Positions 44,405 to 58,900 of a stretch of 64,000 nt of DNA are shown in pieces (position 1 is the first letter of the stretch; every line of letters begins with the position of its first letter). The notes beneath the pieces are model-generated. The model was not told the origin of the DNA, made no database searches, and was given only the letters and a program-made list of their open reading frames with translations. This DNA comes from Campanula takesimana (Eukaryota; Streptophyta; Magnoliopsida; Asterales; Campanulaceae): contig JAOWBW010000251.1 of assembly GCA_026119855.1 (NCBI GenBank), positions 1,358,109 to 1,422,108 on the forward strand. The letters are read 5' to 3'. Both the position numbers and the translations under genes were made by a program.

Positions 44405-45645
44405 TATAGATACCCCGGGGAACCACAACTTGGCTAGAGCGGTGAATTATCCTAGGATGTCTAACTTGTTTTAGATTGTTTAGAGTCGCCACCTATGTTT
44501 TTAAAGGAACATAAGAAAAACCTAGAAATAGCCTAATTTATGTACAAAACCAGAGATTCGGGAGAGAAGGGTTCGGGGGTTAGGTGTCGGAGTGGGAAGT
44601 ACTTAAACACGCACTCCGCCCCGCTTATGCGGGTCTTGCTACTATTGCTGTTCTAATGCTAAATGTCCTTCAATTTATTAACAGTGTTAACAATTATAAT
44701 GTAAAGAAAAAGGGGAAGAAAAGAGAATTGTTTTATTTATAAATTTATGCTAAACAATTACATTAAGAAATGTATAGGAAATTAAAGTAGAGATTAAAAT
44801 GTAGGGAGATAACCTTAACCAACTTTAATGCAGTAAAGTGGTCATTTGGTCATGTCCCAATTGATGGGGATTGCATACTAGTAAGACTAGAATAAAAGAG
44901 AAGAAGAATAAAAGTATCTTTAGAAAGAGGACCTTAGACTTTGACTTGAAGATGGTGTTGTTTGTAGAGAAATGGTTGTGCAACACTTTGTGTAGTGTTT
45001 GTTTGTAGGGAAAATGTGTTGAGAGAACTTGTGAATAGTTCTTGTAGGGAAGATGAAGTTTCTCCAAAGAGTGTAAAAAGAGTCCCTTTGTAAGGTAGAA
45101 GATAATGGTTTTTATAGGTAAAAAAGAGAGGGAAAGGTTGGAGGGAAATTGGTCAATCCATGTGAGATGGAATTGACCAATAGAAAATAAGATAAATAAA
45201 ATAATAAATGAAAGAAATAAAAGAAAATCAAATAAAATAAAAATGAATTATTTTGTTTTAAAGAGATGGCTAGAATAATGGGATTGGAGGTTATAAACTA
45301 GGGGGATGAATGTGGATGAGAAAAGAAGTCTTTTGTGATCAAGAAAGAGATGTTGCAAATAAGAAAAGGGAGGGAAATAAGGTGTAATCCGTTACTGCCA
45401 AAATGGGAAGCGCGCGAGTCCCGTTTATGGGGCGAGACGCGCGCGCAGCCCGTTAACAGTTCTGGAAGCGCCCGCAGCAGAAAAGGACAGAATGACACTA
45501 AAAGTTAACTCTGTTACGCAGTTTAGTCCAAAACTAACAGAATCAGTTAGGAACTTAACCGAAGTAACAGAAATTAACGAAAATGAGTTAAATAAAAATA
45601 CTTTGTATGCAATCGAAGTGAGAGGTCCAAGGCGGTGTGTCTACA
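44405..45645 (-). repeat. 5' LTR of the LARD element
   Basis: Starts TATAGATACCCC (the terminal TG of the other copy is TA here) and ends GTGTCTACA at 45645, followed by the CCCCC target duplication and the rest of the interrupted monomer. Confidence 0.92.
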
Positions 45646-48314
45646 CCCCCATTTGGGGAATCGGGAAATTTCGTAAATGGTGATTTTCACCATGAAAACG
45701 ACCTCTGTTTGAGCCAAATTTTTGATGGGCTGATCCTTTCAAATGTTCTATTGGATTGGTTGAAAAAAGGAGGGTATTTGGCTACTAGTTCCCGAGAGCC
45801 CAAAAATGCGAGTACTACCCCTTTTGGGGAATCGGGAAATTTCGTAAATGGTCATTTCACCATTAAAACGACCTCCGTTTGAACCAAATTTTTGGTTGAC
45901 GGATCCTTTCAAATGTTCTATTGAATTGGTTGAAAAAAGGAGGGTATTTGGCTACTAGTGCCCGGAGCACAAAAATGCGTGTGCTACCCCCTATGGGGAA
46001 TCGGGAAATTTCGTAAATGGTGATTTTCACCATGAAAACGACCTCCGTTTGAGCCAAATTTTTGGTTGGCGGATCCTTTCAAATTTTCTATTGGCTTGGT
46101 TGAAAAAAGGAGGGTATTTGGCTACTAGTGCCCGGGAGCCCAAAACTGCGTGTACTACCCCCTTTGGCAAATCGGAAATTTCGTAAATAGTCATTTTCAC
46201 CATGAAAACGACCTCCGTTTGAGCTAAATTTTTGGTGAGCGGATCCTTTCAAATGTTCTATTGGATTCGTTGAAAAAATGAGGGTATTTGTCTACTAGTT
46301 CCCGGGAGCCCAAAAATGCGTGTACTCCCCCTTCGGCGAATCGGGAAATTTCGTAAATGGTGATTTTCACCATGAAAACGACCTCTGTTTGAGCCAAATT
46401 TTTGGTGGGCGGATCCTTTCAAATTTTCTATTGGATTAGTTGAAAAAGGGAGAGTATTTGGCTACTAGTTCTCGGGAGCCCAAAAAAGCGTGTACTACCC
46501 CTTTGGGGAATCGGGAAATTTCGTAAATGGTGATTTTCACCATGAAAACGACCTCTGTTTGAGCCAAATTTTTGATGGGCTGATCCTATCAAATGTTCTA
46601 TTGGATTGGTTGAAAAAAGGAGGGTATTTGGCTACTAGTTCCCGAGAGCCCAAAAATGCGAGTACTACCCCCTTTGGGGAATCGGGAAATTTCGTAAATG
46701 GTCATTTTCACCATTAAAACGACCTCCGTTTAAGCCAAATTTTTCGTGGACGGATCCTTTCAAATGTTCTATTGAATTAGTTGAAAAAAGGAGGTATTTG
46801 GCTACTAGTGCCCGGGAGCCCAAAAATGCGTGTGCTACCCTATGGGGAATCGGGAAATTTTGTAAATGGTGATTTTCACCATGAAAACGACCTCCGTTTG
46901 AGCCAAAATTTTGGTGGGCGGATCCTTTCAAATGTTCTATTGGATTGGCTGAAAAAAGGATGGTATTTGGCTACTAGTGCCTGAGAGCCCAAAACTGTGA
47001 GTACTACCCCCTTTGGGGAATCGGAAAATTTCGTAAATGGTGATTTTCACCATGAAAACGACCTCCGTTTGAGCCAAATTTTTGGTGGGCGGATCCTTTA
47101 AAATGCTATATTGGATTGGTTGAAAAAAGGAGGGTATTTGGCTACTAGTGCCCGGGAGCCCAAAACTGCGTGTACTACCCCATTGGGGAATCGGGAAATT
47201 TCGTAAATGGTCATTTTCACCATGAAATTGACCTCTGTTTGAGCCAAATTTTGGTTCGCGGATCATTTCAAATGTTCTATTGGATTGGTTGAAAAAGGTG
47301 GGTATTTGGATACTAGTGCCCGGGAGCCCAAAAATGCGTGTACTACCCCCTTTGGCGAATCAGGAAATTTCGTAAATAGTCATTTTCACCATGAAAACGA
47401 CCTCCGTTTGAGCTAAATTTTGATGGGCGGATCCTTTCAAATGTTCTATTGGATTGGTTGAAAAAAGGAGAGTATTGGATACTAGTGCCCGGGAGCCAAA
47501 AAATGCGTGAACTCCCCCTTTGGCGAATCGGGAAATTTCGTAAATGGTGATTTTCACCATGAAAACGACCTCCGTTTGAGCCAAATTTTTGGTGGGCGGA
47601 TCTTTCAAATGTTCTATTGGATTGGTTGAAAAAAGGAGGGTATTTGGCTACTAGTGCTCGGGAGCCCAAAAATGCTTGTACTCCCCCTTTGGCGAATCGA
47701 GAAATTTCGTAAATGGTGATCTTCACCATGAAAACGACCACCGTTTGAGCAAAATTTTTGGTGGCGGATCCTTTCAAATGTTATATTGGATTAATTGAAA
47801 AAATGAGGGTATTTGGCTACTAGTGCCGGGAGCCCAAAAATGCGTGTACTCCCCCCCCCCTTTGGGGAATTGGGAAATTTCGTAAATGGTCATTTTCACC
47901 ATGAAACGACCTCTGTTTGAGCCAAATTTTTGGTGGGCAGATCCTTTCAAATGTTCTATTGGATTGGTTGAAAAAAGGAGGGTATTTGGCTAATAGTGCC
48001 CGGGAGCCCAAAACTGCGTGTACTACCCCTTTGGGGAATCGGGAAATTTCGTAAATGGTCATTTTCACCATGAAAACGACCTCTGTTTGGGCCAAATTTT
48101 GGTGGGCGGATCCTTTCAAATGTTCTATTGGATTGGTTGAAAAAAGGAGGGTATTGGCTACTAGTGCCCGGGAGCCCAAAAATGCGTTGTACTATGGCGA
48201 ATCGGGAAATTTCGTAAATAGTCATTTTCACCATGAAAACGACCTCCGTTTCAGCTAAATTTTGGTGGCGGATCCTTTCAAATTTCTATTGGATTGGTTG
48301 AACAAAGGAGGGTA

Positions 48315-48358
48315 TTTACCGATTCGCCAAAGGGGGTACCCTTTGGCGAATCGGTAAA
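48315..48358. repeat. Perfect 20-bp palindrome inside the satellite
   Basis: Arms TTTACCGATTCGCCAAAGGG (48315-48334) and its exact reverse complement (48339-48358) around a GGTA loop. The right arm is normal monomer sequence; the left is an inverted piece of the same block. Confidence 0.9.
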
Positions 48359-51300
48359 TATCGTAAATAGTCATTTTCCCCATGAAAACGACCTCCGTTT
48401 GAGCTAAATTTTTGGTGGACGGATCCTTTGAAATGTTCTATTGGATTGGTTGAAAAAAGGAGAGTATTTAGCTACTAGTGCCCGGGATCCCAAAAATGCG
48501 TGTACTACCCCCTTTGGGGAATCGGGAAATTTCGTAAATGGTCATTTTCACCATTAAAACGACCTCCGTTTGAGCCAAATTTTTGGTGGACGGATCCTTT
48601 CAAATGTTCTATTGAATTGGTTGAAAAAGGAGGGTATTTGGCTACTAGTGCCGGGAGCACAAAATGCGTGTGCTACCCCTATGGGGAATCGGGAAATTTC
48701 GTAAATGGTGATTTTCACCATGAAAACGACCTCTGTTTGAGCCAAATTTTTGGTGGGGCGGATTCTTTCAAATTTTCTATTGGATTGGTTGAAAAAAGGA
48801 TGGTATTGGCTACTAGTGCACGAGAGCCCAAAACTGCGAGTACTACCCCCTTTGGGGAATCAGAAAATTTCGTAAATGGTGATTTTCACCATGAAAACGA
48901 CCTCCGTTTGATCCAAATTTTTGGTGGGCGGATCCTTTCAAATGCTATATTGGATTGGTTGAAAAAAAGGAGGGTATTTGGCTACTAGTGCCCGGGAGCC
49001 CAAAACTGCGTGTACCACACCCCCTTTGGGGAATCGGGAAATTTCGTAAATGGTGATTTTCACCATGAAAACGACCTCTGTTTGAGCCATATTTTTGGTG
49101 GGCGGATCCTTTCAATTTTTCTATTGGATTGGTTTAAAAAAGGAGGGTATTTGGATACTAGTGCCCGGGAGCACAAAAATGCGTGTACTACCCCTTTTGG
49201 GGAATCGGGAAATTTCGTAAATGGTGATTTTTTCACTATGAAAACGACCTCCGTTTGATCCAAATTATTGGTGGGCGGATCCTTTCAAATGATATATTGG
49301 ATTTGTAGAAAAAAGGAGGGTATTTGGCTACTAGTGCCCGGGAGCCCAAAACTGCGTGTACGGCCCTTTGGGGAATCGGGAAATTTCGTAAATGGTCATT
49401 TTCACCATGAAAACGACCTCCGTTTGATCCAAATTATTGGTGGGCGGATCCTTTCAAATGCTATATTGGATTGGTTGAAAAAAGGAGGGTATTTGGCTAC
49501 TAGTGCCCGGGAGTCCAAAAATGCGTGTACCCCCTTTGGCGAAACGGGAAATTTCGTAAATAATCATTTTCACCATGAAAACGACCTCCGTTTGAGCTAA
49601 ATTTTTGGTGGGCGGATCCTTTCAAATGTTCTATTGTATTGGTTGAAAAAAGGAGGGTATTTGGATATTAGTGCCCGGGAGCCCAAAAATGCGTGTACTT
49701 CCCCCTTTGGCGAATCGGGAAATTTCGTAAATGGTGATTTTCACCATGAAAACGACCTCCGTTTGAGCCAAATTTTTGGTGGGCGGATCCTTTCAAATGT
49801 TATATTGGATTCGTTGAAAAAAGGAGGGTATTTGGCTACTAGCGCCCGGGCGCAAAAAATGCGTGTACGGTTGGAGAATCGGGAAATTTCGTAAATGGTG
49901 ATTTTCACCATGAAAACGACCTCTGGTTGAGCCAAATTTTTGGTGGGATGATCCTTTAAAATGTTCTATTGGATTGGTTGAAAAAAGGAGGGTATTTGGC
50001 TACTAGTGCCCGAAAGCCCAAAAATGCTTGTACTCCCCTCTTTGGGGAATCAGGAAATTTCGTAAATGGTGATTTTCACCATGAAAACGACCTCCGTTTG
50101 AGCCAAATTTTTGGTTGGATGATCCTTTCAAATGTTCTATTCGATTGGTTGAAAAAAGGAGGGTATTTGGCTACCAGTGCCCGGGAGCCCAAAAATGCGT
50201 GTACCACCCACCCCCTTTGGGGAATCGAGATTTCGTAAATGGTGATTTTCACCATGAAAACGACCTCTGTTTGAGCCAAATTTTTGGTGGGCGGATCCTT
50301 TCAAATGTTCTATTTGATTGGTTGAAAAAGGAGGGTATTTGGCTACTAGTGCCCGGGAGCCCAAAAATGCGTGTACTACCCCCTTTGGGGAATCTGGAAA
50401 TTTCGTAAAAGGTGATTTTCACCATGAAAACGACCTCTGTTTGAGCCAAATTTTTGATGGGAAGATCCTTTCAAATGTTATATTGGATTGGTTGAATAAA
50501 GGAGGGTATTTGGCTATTAGTGCCCGAGAGCCCAAAAATGCGAGTACTACCCCCTTTGGGGAATCAGGAAATTTCGTAAATGGTCTTTATCACCATGAAA
50601 ACGACCTCCGTTTGACCCAAATTTTTGGTGGACGGATCCTTTCAAATGTTCTATTGGATTGGTTGAAAAAAGGAGGGTATTTGGCTACTAGTGCCCGGGA
50701 GCCCAAAAATGCGTGTGCTACCCCCTACGGGGAATCGAGAAATTTCGTAAATGGTGATTTTCACCATGAAAACGACCTCCGTTTGAGCCAAATTTTTGGT
50801 GGGTGGATCCTTTCAAATGTTCTATTGGATTGGTTGAAAAAGGATGGTATTTGGCTACTAGTGCCCGATAGCCCAAAACTGCGAGTCCTACCCCCTTTGG
50901 GGAATCGGGAAATTTCGTAAATGGTGATTTTCACCATGTAAACGACCTCCGTTTGAGCCAAATTTTTGGCGGGCGGATCCTTTAAAATGCTATATTAGAT
51001 TGGTTGAAAAAAGGAGGGAATTTGGCTACTAGTGCCCGGGAGCCCAAAACTGCGTGTACTACCCCCCCCTTTGGGGAATCGGGAAATTTCGTAAATGGTG
51101 ATTTTCACCATGAAAACGACCTCCGTTTGAGCCAAGTTTTTGTTGGGCGGATCCTTTCAAATGTTCTATTGGATTGGTTGAAAAAAGGAGGGTATTTGGA
51201 TACTAGTGCCCGGGAGCCCAAAAATGCGTGTGCTACCCCCTATGGGGAATCAAGAAATTTCGTAAATGTGATTTCACCATGAAAACGACCTCCGTTTGAG

Positions 51301-52999
51301 CCAAATTTTTGGTGGACGGATCCTTTCAAATGTTCTATTGGATTGGTTGAAAAAAGGATGGTATTTGGCTACTAGTGCCCGAGAGCCCAAAACTGCGAGT
51401 CCTACCCCCTTTGGGGAATCAGAAATTTCGTAAATGGTGATTTTCACCATGTAAACGACCTCCGTTTGAGCCAAATTTTTGGTGGGCAGATCCTTTCAAA
51501 TACTATATTAGATTTTGAAAAAAGGATGGATTTGGCTACTAGTGCCCGGAGCCCAAAACTGCGTGTACTACCCGCCCCCCTTTGGGGAATCGGGAAATTT
51601 CGTAAATGGTGATTTTCACCATGAAAACGACCTCCGTTTGAGCCAAGTTTTTGTTGGGCGGATCCTTTCAAATGTTCTATTGGATTGGTTGAAAAAAGGA
51701 GGGTATTTGGATACTAGTGCGGGAGCCCAAAAATGCGTGTGCTTGGATACTAGTGCCCGAGAGCCCAAAAATCCGTGTGCTACCCCCTTTGGGGAATCGG
51801 GAAATTTCGTAAATGGTGATTTTCACCATGAAAACGACCTCCGTTTGAGCCAATTTTTGGTGGGCGGATCCTTTCAAATGTTCTATTGGATTGGTTGAAA
51901 AAAGGAGGGTATTTGGCTACTAGTGCCCGGGAGCGCAAAAATGCGTGTACGTTGGGGAATCGAGATATTTCGTAAATGGTGATTTTCACCATGAAAACGA
52001 CCTCCGTTTGAGCCATATTTTTGGTGGGCGGATCCTTTCAAATGTTCTATTGGATTGGTTGAAAAAAGGAGGGTATTTGGCTACTAGTGCCCGGGAGCCC
52101 AAAAATGCGTGTACTACCCCTTTGGAGAATCGGGAAATTTCGTAAATGGTGATTTTGACCATGAAAACGACCTCCGTTTGAGCCAAATTTTTGGTAGGCT
52201 GATCCTTTAAAATGTTCTATTGGATTGGTTGAAAAAGGGAGGGTATTTGGAAACTAGTGCCCGGGAGCCAAAAAATGCGTGTACACCCCTTTGGGGAATC
52301 GGGAAATTTCGTAAATGGTGATTTTCACCATGAAAACGACCTCCGTTTGAGCCAAATTTTTGGTGGGCGGATCCTTTCAAATGTTCTATTGGATTGGTTG
52401 AAAAAAGGAGGGTATTTGGATACTAGTACCCGGGAGCCCAAAACTGCGTGTACTACCCTTTGGGGAATCGGAAATTTCGTAAATAGTCATTTTCACCATG
52501 AAACGACCTCCGTTTGATCCAAATTATTGTGGGCGGATCCTTTAAAATGCTCTATTGGATTGGTGGAAAAAAGGAGGGTATTTGGCTACTAGTGCCCGGG
52601 AGCCCAAAACTGCGTGTACCCCTTTGGGGAATCGGGAAATTTCGTAAACGGTGATTTTCACCATGAAAACGACCTCCGTTTGAGCCAAATTTTTGGGGCT
52701 GATCCCTTTCAATGTTCTATTCGATTGGTTGAAAAAAGGAGGGTTTTGGCTACTAGTGCCCCGAGACCCAAAAATGCGTGTGCTACCCCCTTCGTGGAAT
52801 CGGGAAATTTCGTAAATGGTGATTTTCACCATGAAAACGACCTCCGTTTGAGCCAAATTTTTGGTGGGATGATCTTTCAAATGTTATATTGGATTGGTTG
52901 AAAAAAGGAAGGTATTTGGCTACTAGTGCCCGGGAGCCCAAAACTGCGTATACCCCTTTGGGGAATCGGGAAATTTCGTAAATGGTGATTTTCATCATG

Positions 53000-55900
53000 A
53001 AAACGACCTCCGTTTGAGCCAAATTTTGGTGGGCTGATCCTTTCAATTGTTCTATTGGATTGGTTGAAAAAAGGAGGGTGTTTGGCTAATAGTGCTCGAG
53101 AGCCCAAAAATGCGTGTGCTACCCCCTTTGGGGAATCGGGAAATTTGGTAAATGGTGATTTTCACCATGAAAACGACCTCCGTTTGAGCCAAATTTTTGG
53201 TGGGATGATCCTTTCAAATGTTCTATTTGATTGGTTGAAAAAAGGAGGGTATTTGGCTACTAGTGCCCGGGAGCGCAAAAATGCGTGTACTACCCCCTTT
53301 GGGGAATCGAGAAATTTCGTAAATGCTTATTTTCACCATGAAAACGACCTCCGTTGGAGCCAAATTTTTGGTGGGCGGATCCTTTCAAATGTTCTATTGG
53401 ATTGGTTGAAAAAAGGAGGGTATTTGGCTACTAGTGCCCGGGAGCCCAAAATGCGTGTACTACCCCCTTTGTAGAATCGGGAAATTTGTAAATGGTGAAT
53501 TTCACCATGAAAACGACCTCCGTTTGAGCCAAATTTTTGGTGGGCTGATCCTTTAAAATGTTCTATTGGATTGGTTTAAAAAAGGAGGGTATTGGCTACT
53601 AGTCCCGGGAGCCCAAAAATGCGTGTACCACACCCCTTTGGGAATCGGAAATTTCGTAAATGGTGATTTTCACCATGAAAACGACCTCGGTTTGAGCCAA
53701 ATTTTTGGTGGGCGGATCCTTTGAAATGTTATATTGGATTGGTTGAAAAAAGGAGGGTATTTGGCTACTAGTGCCCGAGAGCCCAAAAATGCGTGTACTA
53801 CCCCCTTTGGCGAATCGGGAAATTTCGTAAATAGTCATTTTCATCATTAAAACGACCTCCGTTTGAGCCAAATTTTTGGTGGACGGATCCTTTCAAATGT
53901 TCTATTGGATTGGTTGAAAAAAGGAGGGTGTTTGGCTACTAGTGCCCGAGAGCCCAAAAAATGCCCTATGGGGAATCGGGAAATTTCGTAAATGTGATTT
54001 TCACCATGAAAACGACCTCCGTTTGAGCCAAATTTTTGGTGGGCGGATCCTTTCAAATGTTCTATTGGATTGGTTGATAAAAGGATGGTATTTGGCTACT
54101 AGTGCCCGAGAGCCCAAAACTGCGAGTACTACCCCTTTGGGGAATCGGGAAATTTCGTAAATGGTGATTTTCACCATGAAAACGACCTCCGTTTGAGCCA
54201 AATTTTGGTGGGCGGATCCTTTCAAATGCTATATTGGATTGGTTGAAAAAAGGAGGGTATTTGGCTACTAGTGCCCGGGAGCCCAAAACTGCGTGTACCC
54301 CTTTCGGGAATCGGGAAATTTCGTAAATGGTGATTTTCACCATGAAAACGACCTCCGTTTGAGCCAAATTTATGGTGGCGGATCCTTTAAAATGCTATAT
54401 TGGATTGGTTGAAAAAAGGAGGGTATTTGGCTACTAGTGCCCGGGAGCCCAAACTGCGTGTACCCCTTTGGGGAATGGGAAATTTCGTAAACGGTGATTT
54501 TCACCATGAAAACGACCTCCGTTTGAGCCAAATTTTTGGTGGGCTGATCCTTTCAATTGTTCTATTGGATTGGTTGAAAAAAGGAGGGTGTTTGGGCTAC
54601 TAGTGCCCGAGGAGCCCAAAAATGCGTGTGCTACCCCCTTCGGGGAATCGGGAAATTTCGTAAATGGTGATTTTCACCATGAAAACGACCTCCGTTTGAG
54701 CCAAATTTTTGGTGGGCTGATTCTTTCAAATGTTCTATTTGATTGGTTGAAAAAAGGAGGGTATTTGGCTACTAGTGCCCGGGAGCGCAAAAATGCTGTG
54801 TACTACCCCCTTTGGGGAATCGAGAAATTCGTAAATGGTTATTTTCACCATGAAAACGACCTCCGTTTGAGCCAAATTTTTGGTGGGCGGATCCTTTCAA
54901 ATGTTCTATTGGATTGGTTGAAAAAAGGAGGGTATTTGGCTACTAGTGCCGGGAGCCCAAAAATGCGTGTACTACCCCCTTTGGGAATCGGGAAATTTTG
55001 TAAATTGTGATTTTCACCATGAAAACGACCTCCGTTTGAGCCAAATTTTTGGTGGGCTGATCCTTTAAAATGTTCTATTGGATTGGTTTTAAAAAGGAGG
55101 GTATTTGGTACTAGTGCTACTAGTGCCGGGAGCGCAAAAAGCGTGTACTACCCCCTTTGGGGAATCGGAGAAATTTCGTAAATGGTGATTTTCACCATGA
55201 AAACGACCTCCGTTTGAGCCAAATTTTTGGTGGGCGGATCCTTTGAAATGTTATATTGGATTGGTTGAAAAAGGGAGGGTATTTGGCTACTAGTGCCCGA
55301 GAGCCCAAAACTGCTTGTACTACCCCCTTTGGGGAATCGGGAAATTTCGTAAATAGTGATTTTCATCATTAAAACGACCTCCGTTTGCGCCAAATTTTTG
55401 GTGGACGGATCCTTTCAAATGTTCTATTGGATTGGTTGAAAAAAGGAGGGTGTTTGGCTACTAGTGCCCGAGAGCCCAAAAATGCCCCTATGGGGAATCG
55501 GGAAATTTCGTAAATGTGATTTTCACCATGAAAACGACCTCCGTTTGAGCCAAATTTTTGGTGGGCGGATCCTTTCAAATGTTCTATTGGATTGGTTGAA
55601 AAAAGGATGGTATTTGGCTACTAGTGCCCGAGAGCCAAAAACTGCGAGTACTACCCCTTGGGGAATCGGGAAATTTCGTAAATGGTGATTTTCACCATGA
55701 AAACGACCTCCGTTTGAGCCAAATTTTTGGTGGGCGGATCCTTTCAAATGTTCTATTGGATTGGTTGAAAAAAGGATGGTATTTGGCTACTAGTGCCCGA
55801 GAGCCCAAAACTGCGAGTACTACCCCCTTTGGGGAATCGGGAAATTTCGTAAATGGTGATTTTCACCATGAAAACGACCTCCGTTTGAGCCAAATTTTTG

Positions 55901-58900
55901 GTGGGCGGATCCTTTCAAATGCTATATTGGATTGGTTGAAAAAAGGAGGGTATTTGGCTACTAGTGCCCGGGAGCCCAAAACTGCGTGTACCCCTTTCGG
56001 GAATCGGGAAATTTCGTAAATGGTGATTTTCACCATGAAAACGACCTCCGTTTGAGCCAAATTTTTGGTGGACTGATCCTTTCAAATGTTCTATTGGATT
56101 GGTTGAAAAAAGGAGGGTATTTGGCTACTAGTGCCCGGGAGCGTAAAAATGCGTGTACTACCCCCTTTGGGGAATCGAGAAATTTCGTAAATGGTGATTT
56201 TCACCATGAAAACGACCTCCGTTTGAGCCAAATTTTCGGTGGGCGGATCCTTTCAAATGTTATATTGGATTGGTTGAAAAAATGAGGGTATTTGGATACT
56301 AGTGCCCGGGAGCCCAAAAATGCGTGTACTACCCCCTTTGGAGAATCGGGAAATTTCGTAAATGGTGATTTTCACCATGAAAACGACCTCCATTTGAGCC
56401 AAATTTTTGGTGGGATGATCCTTTAAAATGTTCTATAGAATGGCTTGAAAAAATGAGGGTATTAGGCTACTAGTGCCCGGGAGCCCTATGGGGAATCGAG
56501 AAATTTCGTAAATGGTGATTTTCACCATGAAAACGACCTCCGTTTGAGCCAATTTTTGGTGGGCGGATCCTTTCAAATGTTCTATTGGATTGGTTGAAAA
56601 AAGGATGGTATTTGCGAGAGCCCAAAACTGCGAGTCCTACCCCCTTTGGGGAATCGGGAAATTTCGTAAATGGTGATTTTCACCATGAAAACGACCTCCG
56701 TTTGAGCCAAATTTTTGGTGGGCGGATCCTTTCAAATGCTATTAGATTGGTTGAAAAAAGGAGGGAATTTGGCTACTAGTGCCCGGGAGCCCAAAACTAC
56801 GTGTACTACCCCCTCCCTTTGGGGAATCGGGAAATTTCGTAAATGGTGATTTTCACCTTGAAAACGACCTCCGTTTGAGCCAAGTTTTTGTTGGGCGGAT
56901 CCTTTCAATGTTCTATTGGATTGGTTGAAACAAAGGAGGGTATTTGGATACTAGTGCCCGGGAGCCCAAAAATGCGTGTGCTACCCCCTATGGGGAATCG
57001 AGAAATTTCGTAAATGGTGATTTTCACCATGAAAACGACCTCCGTTTGAGCCAAATTTTTGGTGGGATGATCCTTTAAATTGTTTTATTGGATTGGTTGA
57101 AAAAAGGAGGGTGTTTGTATACTAGTGCCCGAGAGCCCAAAAATCCGTGTGCTACCCCCTTTGGGGATCGGGAAATTTCGTAAATGGTGATTTTCACCAT
57201 GAAAACGACCTCCGTTTGAGCCAAATTTTTGGTGGGCTGATCCTTTCAAATGTTCTATTGGATTGTTTGAAAAAAGGAGGGTATTTGGCTAATAGTGCTC
57301 GAGAGCCCAAAAATGCGTGTGCTACCCCCTTTGGGGAATCGGGAAATTTGGTAAATGGTGATTTTCACCATGAAAACGACCTCCGTTTGAGCCAAATTTT
57401 TGGTGGGATGATCCTTTCAAATGTTCTATTTGATTGGTTGAAAAAAGGAGGGTATTTGGCTACTAGTGCCCGGGGAGCGCAAAAATGCGTGTACTACCCC
57501 CTTTGGGAATCGAGAATTTCGTAAATGGTTATTTTCACCATGAAAACGACCTCCGTTTGAGCCAAATTTTTGGTGGGCGGATCCTTTCAAATGTTCTATT
57601 GGATTGGTTGAAAAAAGTAGGGTATTAGGCTACTAGTGCCCGGGAGCCCAAAAATGCGTGTACTACCCCCTTTGGAGAATCGGGAAATTTTGTAAATTGT
57701 GAATTTCACCATGAAAACGACCTCCGTTTGAGCCAAATTTTTGGTGGGCTGATCCTTTAAAATGTTCTATTGGATTGGTTTAAAAAAGGAGGGTATTTGG
57801 CTACTAGTGCCCGGGAGCGCAAAAATGCGTGTACTACCCCCTTTGGGGAATCGAGAAATTTCGTAAATGGTGATTTTCACCATGAAAACGACCTCGGTTT
57901 GAGCCAAATTTTTGGTGGGCGGATCCTTTGAAATGTTATATTGGATTGGTTGAAAAAGGGAGGGTATTTGGCTACTAGTGCCCGAGAGCCCAAAAATGCT
58001 TGTACTACCCCCTTTGGCGAATCGGGAAATTTCGTAAATAGTCATTTTCATCATTAAAACGACCTCCGTTTGCGCCAAATTTTTGGTGGACGGATCCTTT
58101 CAAATGTTCTATTGGATTGGTTGAAAAAAGGAGGGTGTTTGGCTACTAGTGCCCGAGAGCCCAAAAATGCCCCTATGGGGAATCGGGAAATTTCGTAAAT
58201 GTGATTTTCACCATGAAAACGACCTCCGTTTGAGCCAAATTTTTTGGGGGCGGATCCTTTCAAATGTTCTATTGGATTGGTTGAAAAAAGGATGGTATTT
58301 GGCTACTAGTGCCCGAGAGCCCAAAACTGCGAGTACTACCCCCTTTGGGGAATCGGGAAATTTCGTAAATGGTGATTTTCACCATGAAAACGACCTCCGT
58401 TTGAGCCAAATTTTTGGTGGGCGGATCCTTTCAAATGTTCTATTGGATTGGTTGAAAAAAGGATGGTATTTGGCTACTAGTGCCCGAGAGCCCAAAACTG
58501 CGAGTACTACCCCCTTTGGGGAATCGGGAAAATTTCGTAAATGGTGATTTTCACCATGAAAACGACCTCCGTTTGAGCCAAATTTTTGGTGGGCGGATCC
58601 TTTCAAATGCTATATTGGATTGGTTGAAAAAAGGAGGGTATTTGGCTACTAGTGCCCGGGAGCCCAAAACTACGTGTACCCTTTCGGGAATCGGAAAATT
58701 TCGTAAATGGTGATTTTCACCATGAAAACGACCTCCGTTTGAGCCAAATTTATGGTGGACTGATCCTTTCAAATGTTCTATTGGATTGGTTGAAAAAAGG
58801 AGGGTATTTGGCTACTAGTGCCCGGGAGCGTAAAAATGCGTGTACTACCCCCTTTGGGGAATCGAGAAATTTCGTAAATGGTGATTTTCACCATGAAAAC

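Larger units (their letters stand above)
36796..45645 (-). mobile_element. Non-autonomous LTR retrotransposon (LARD / TR-GAG type) in the satellite
   Basis: LTRs of 1254 bp (36796-38049) and 1241 bp (44405-45645) flank 6.36 kb of internal DNA. A CCCCC target duplication (36791-36795 and 45646-45650) shows insertion into a monomer. The PBS next to the right LTR and the PPT-like tract next to the left LTR both place the element on the minus strand. The internal DNA has one gag-like ORF, a minisatellite and long non-coding DNA, but no protease, RT or integrase that I can see. It would need enzymes from another element to move. Confidence 0.9.
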
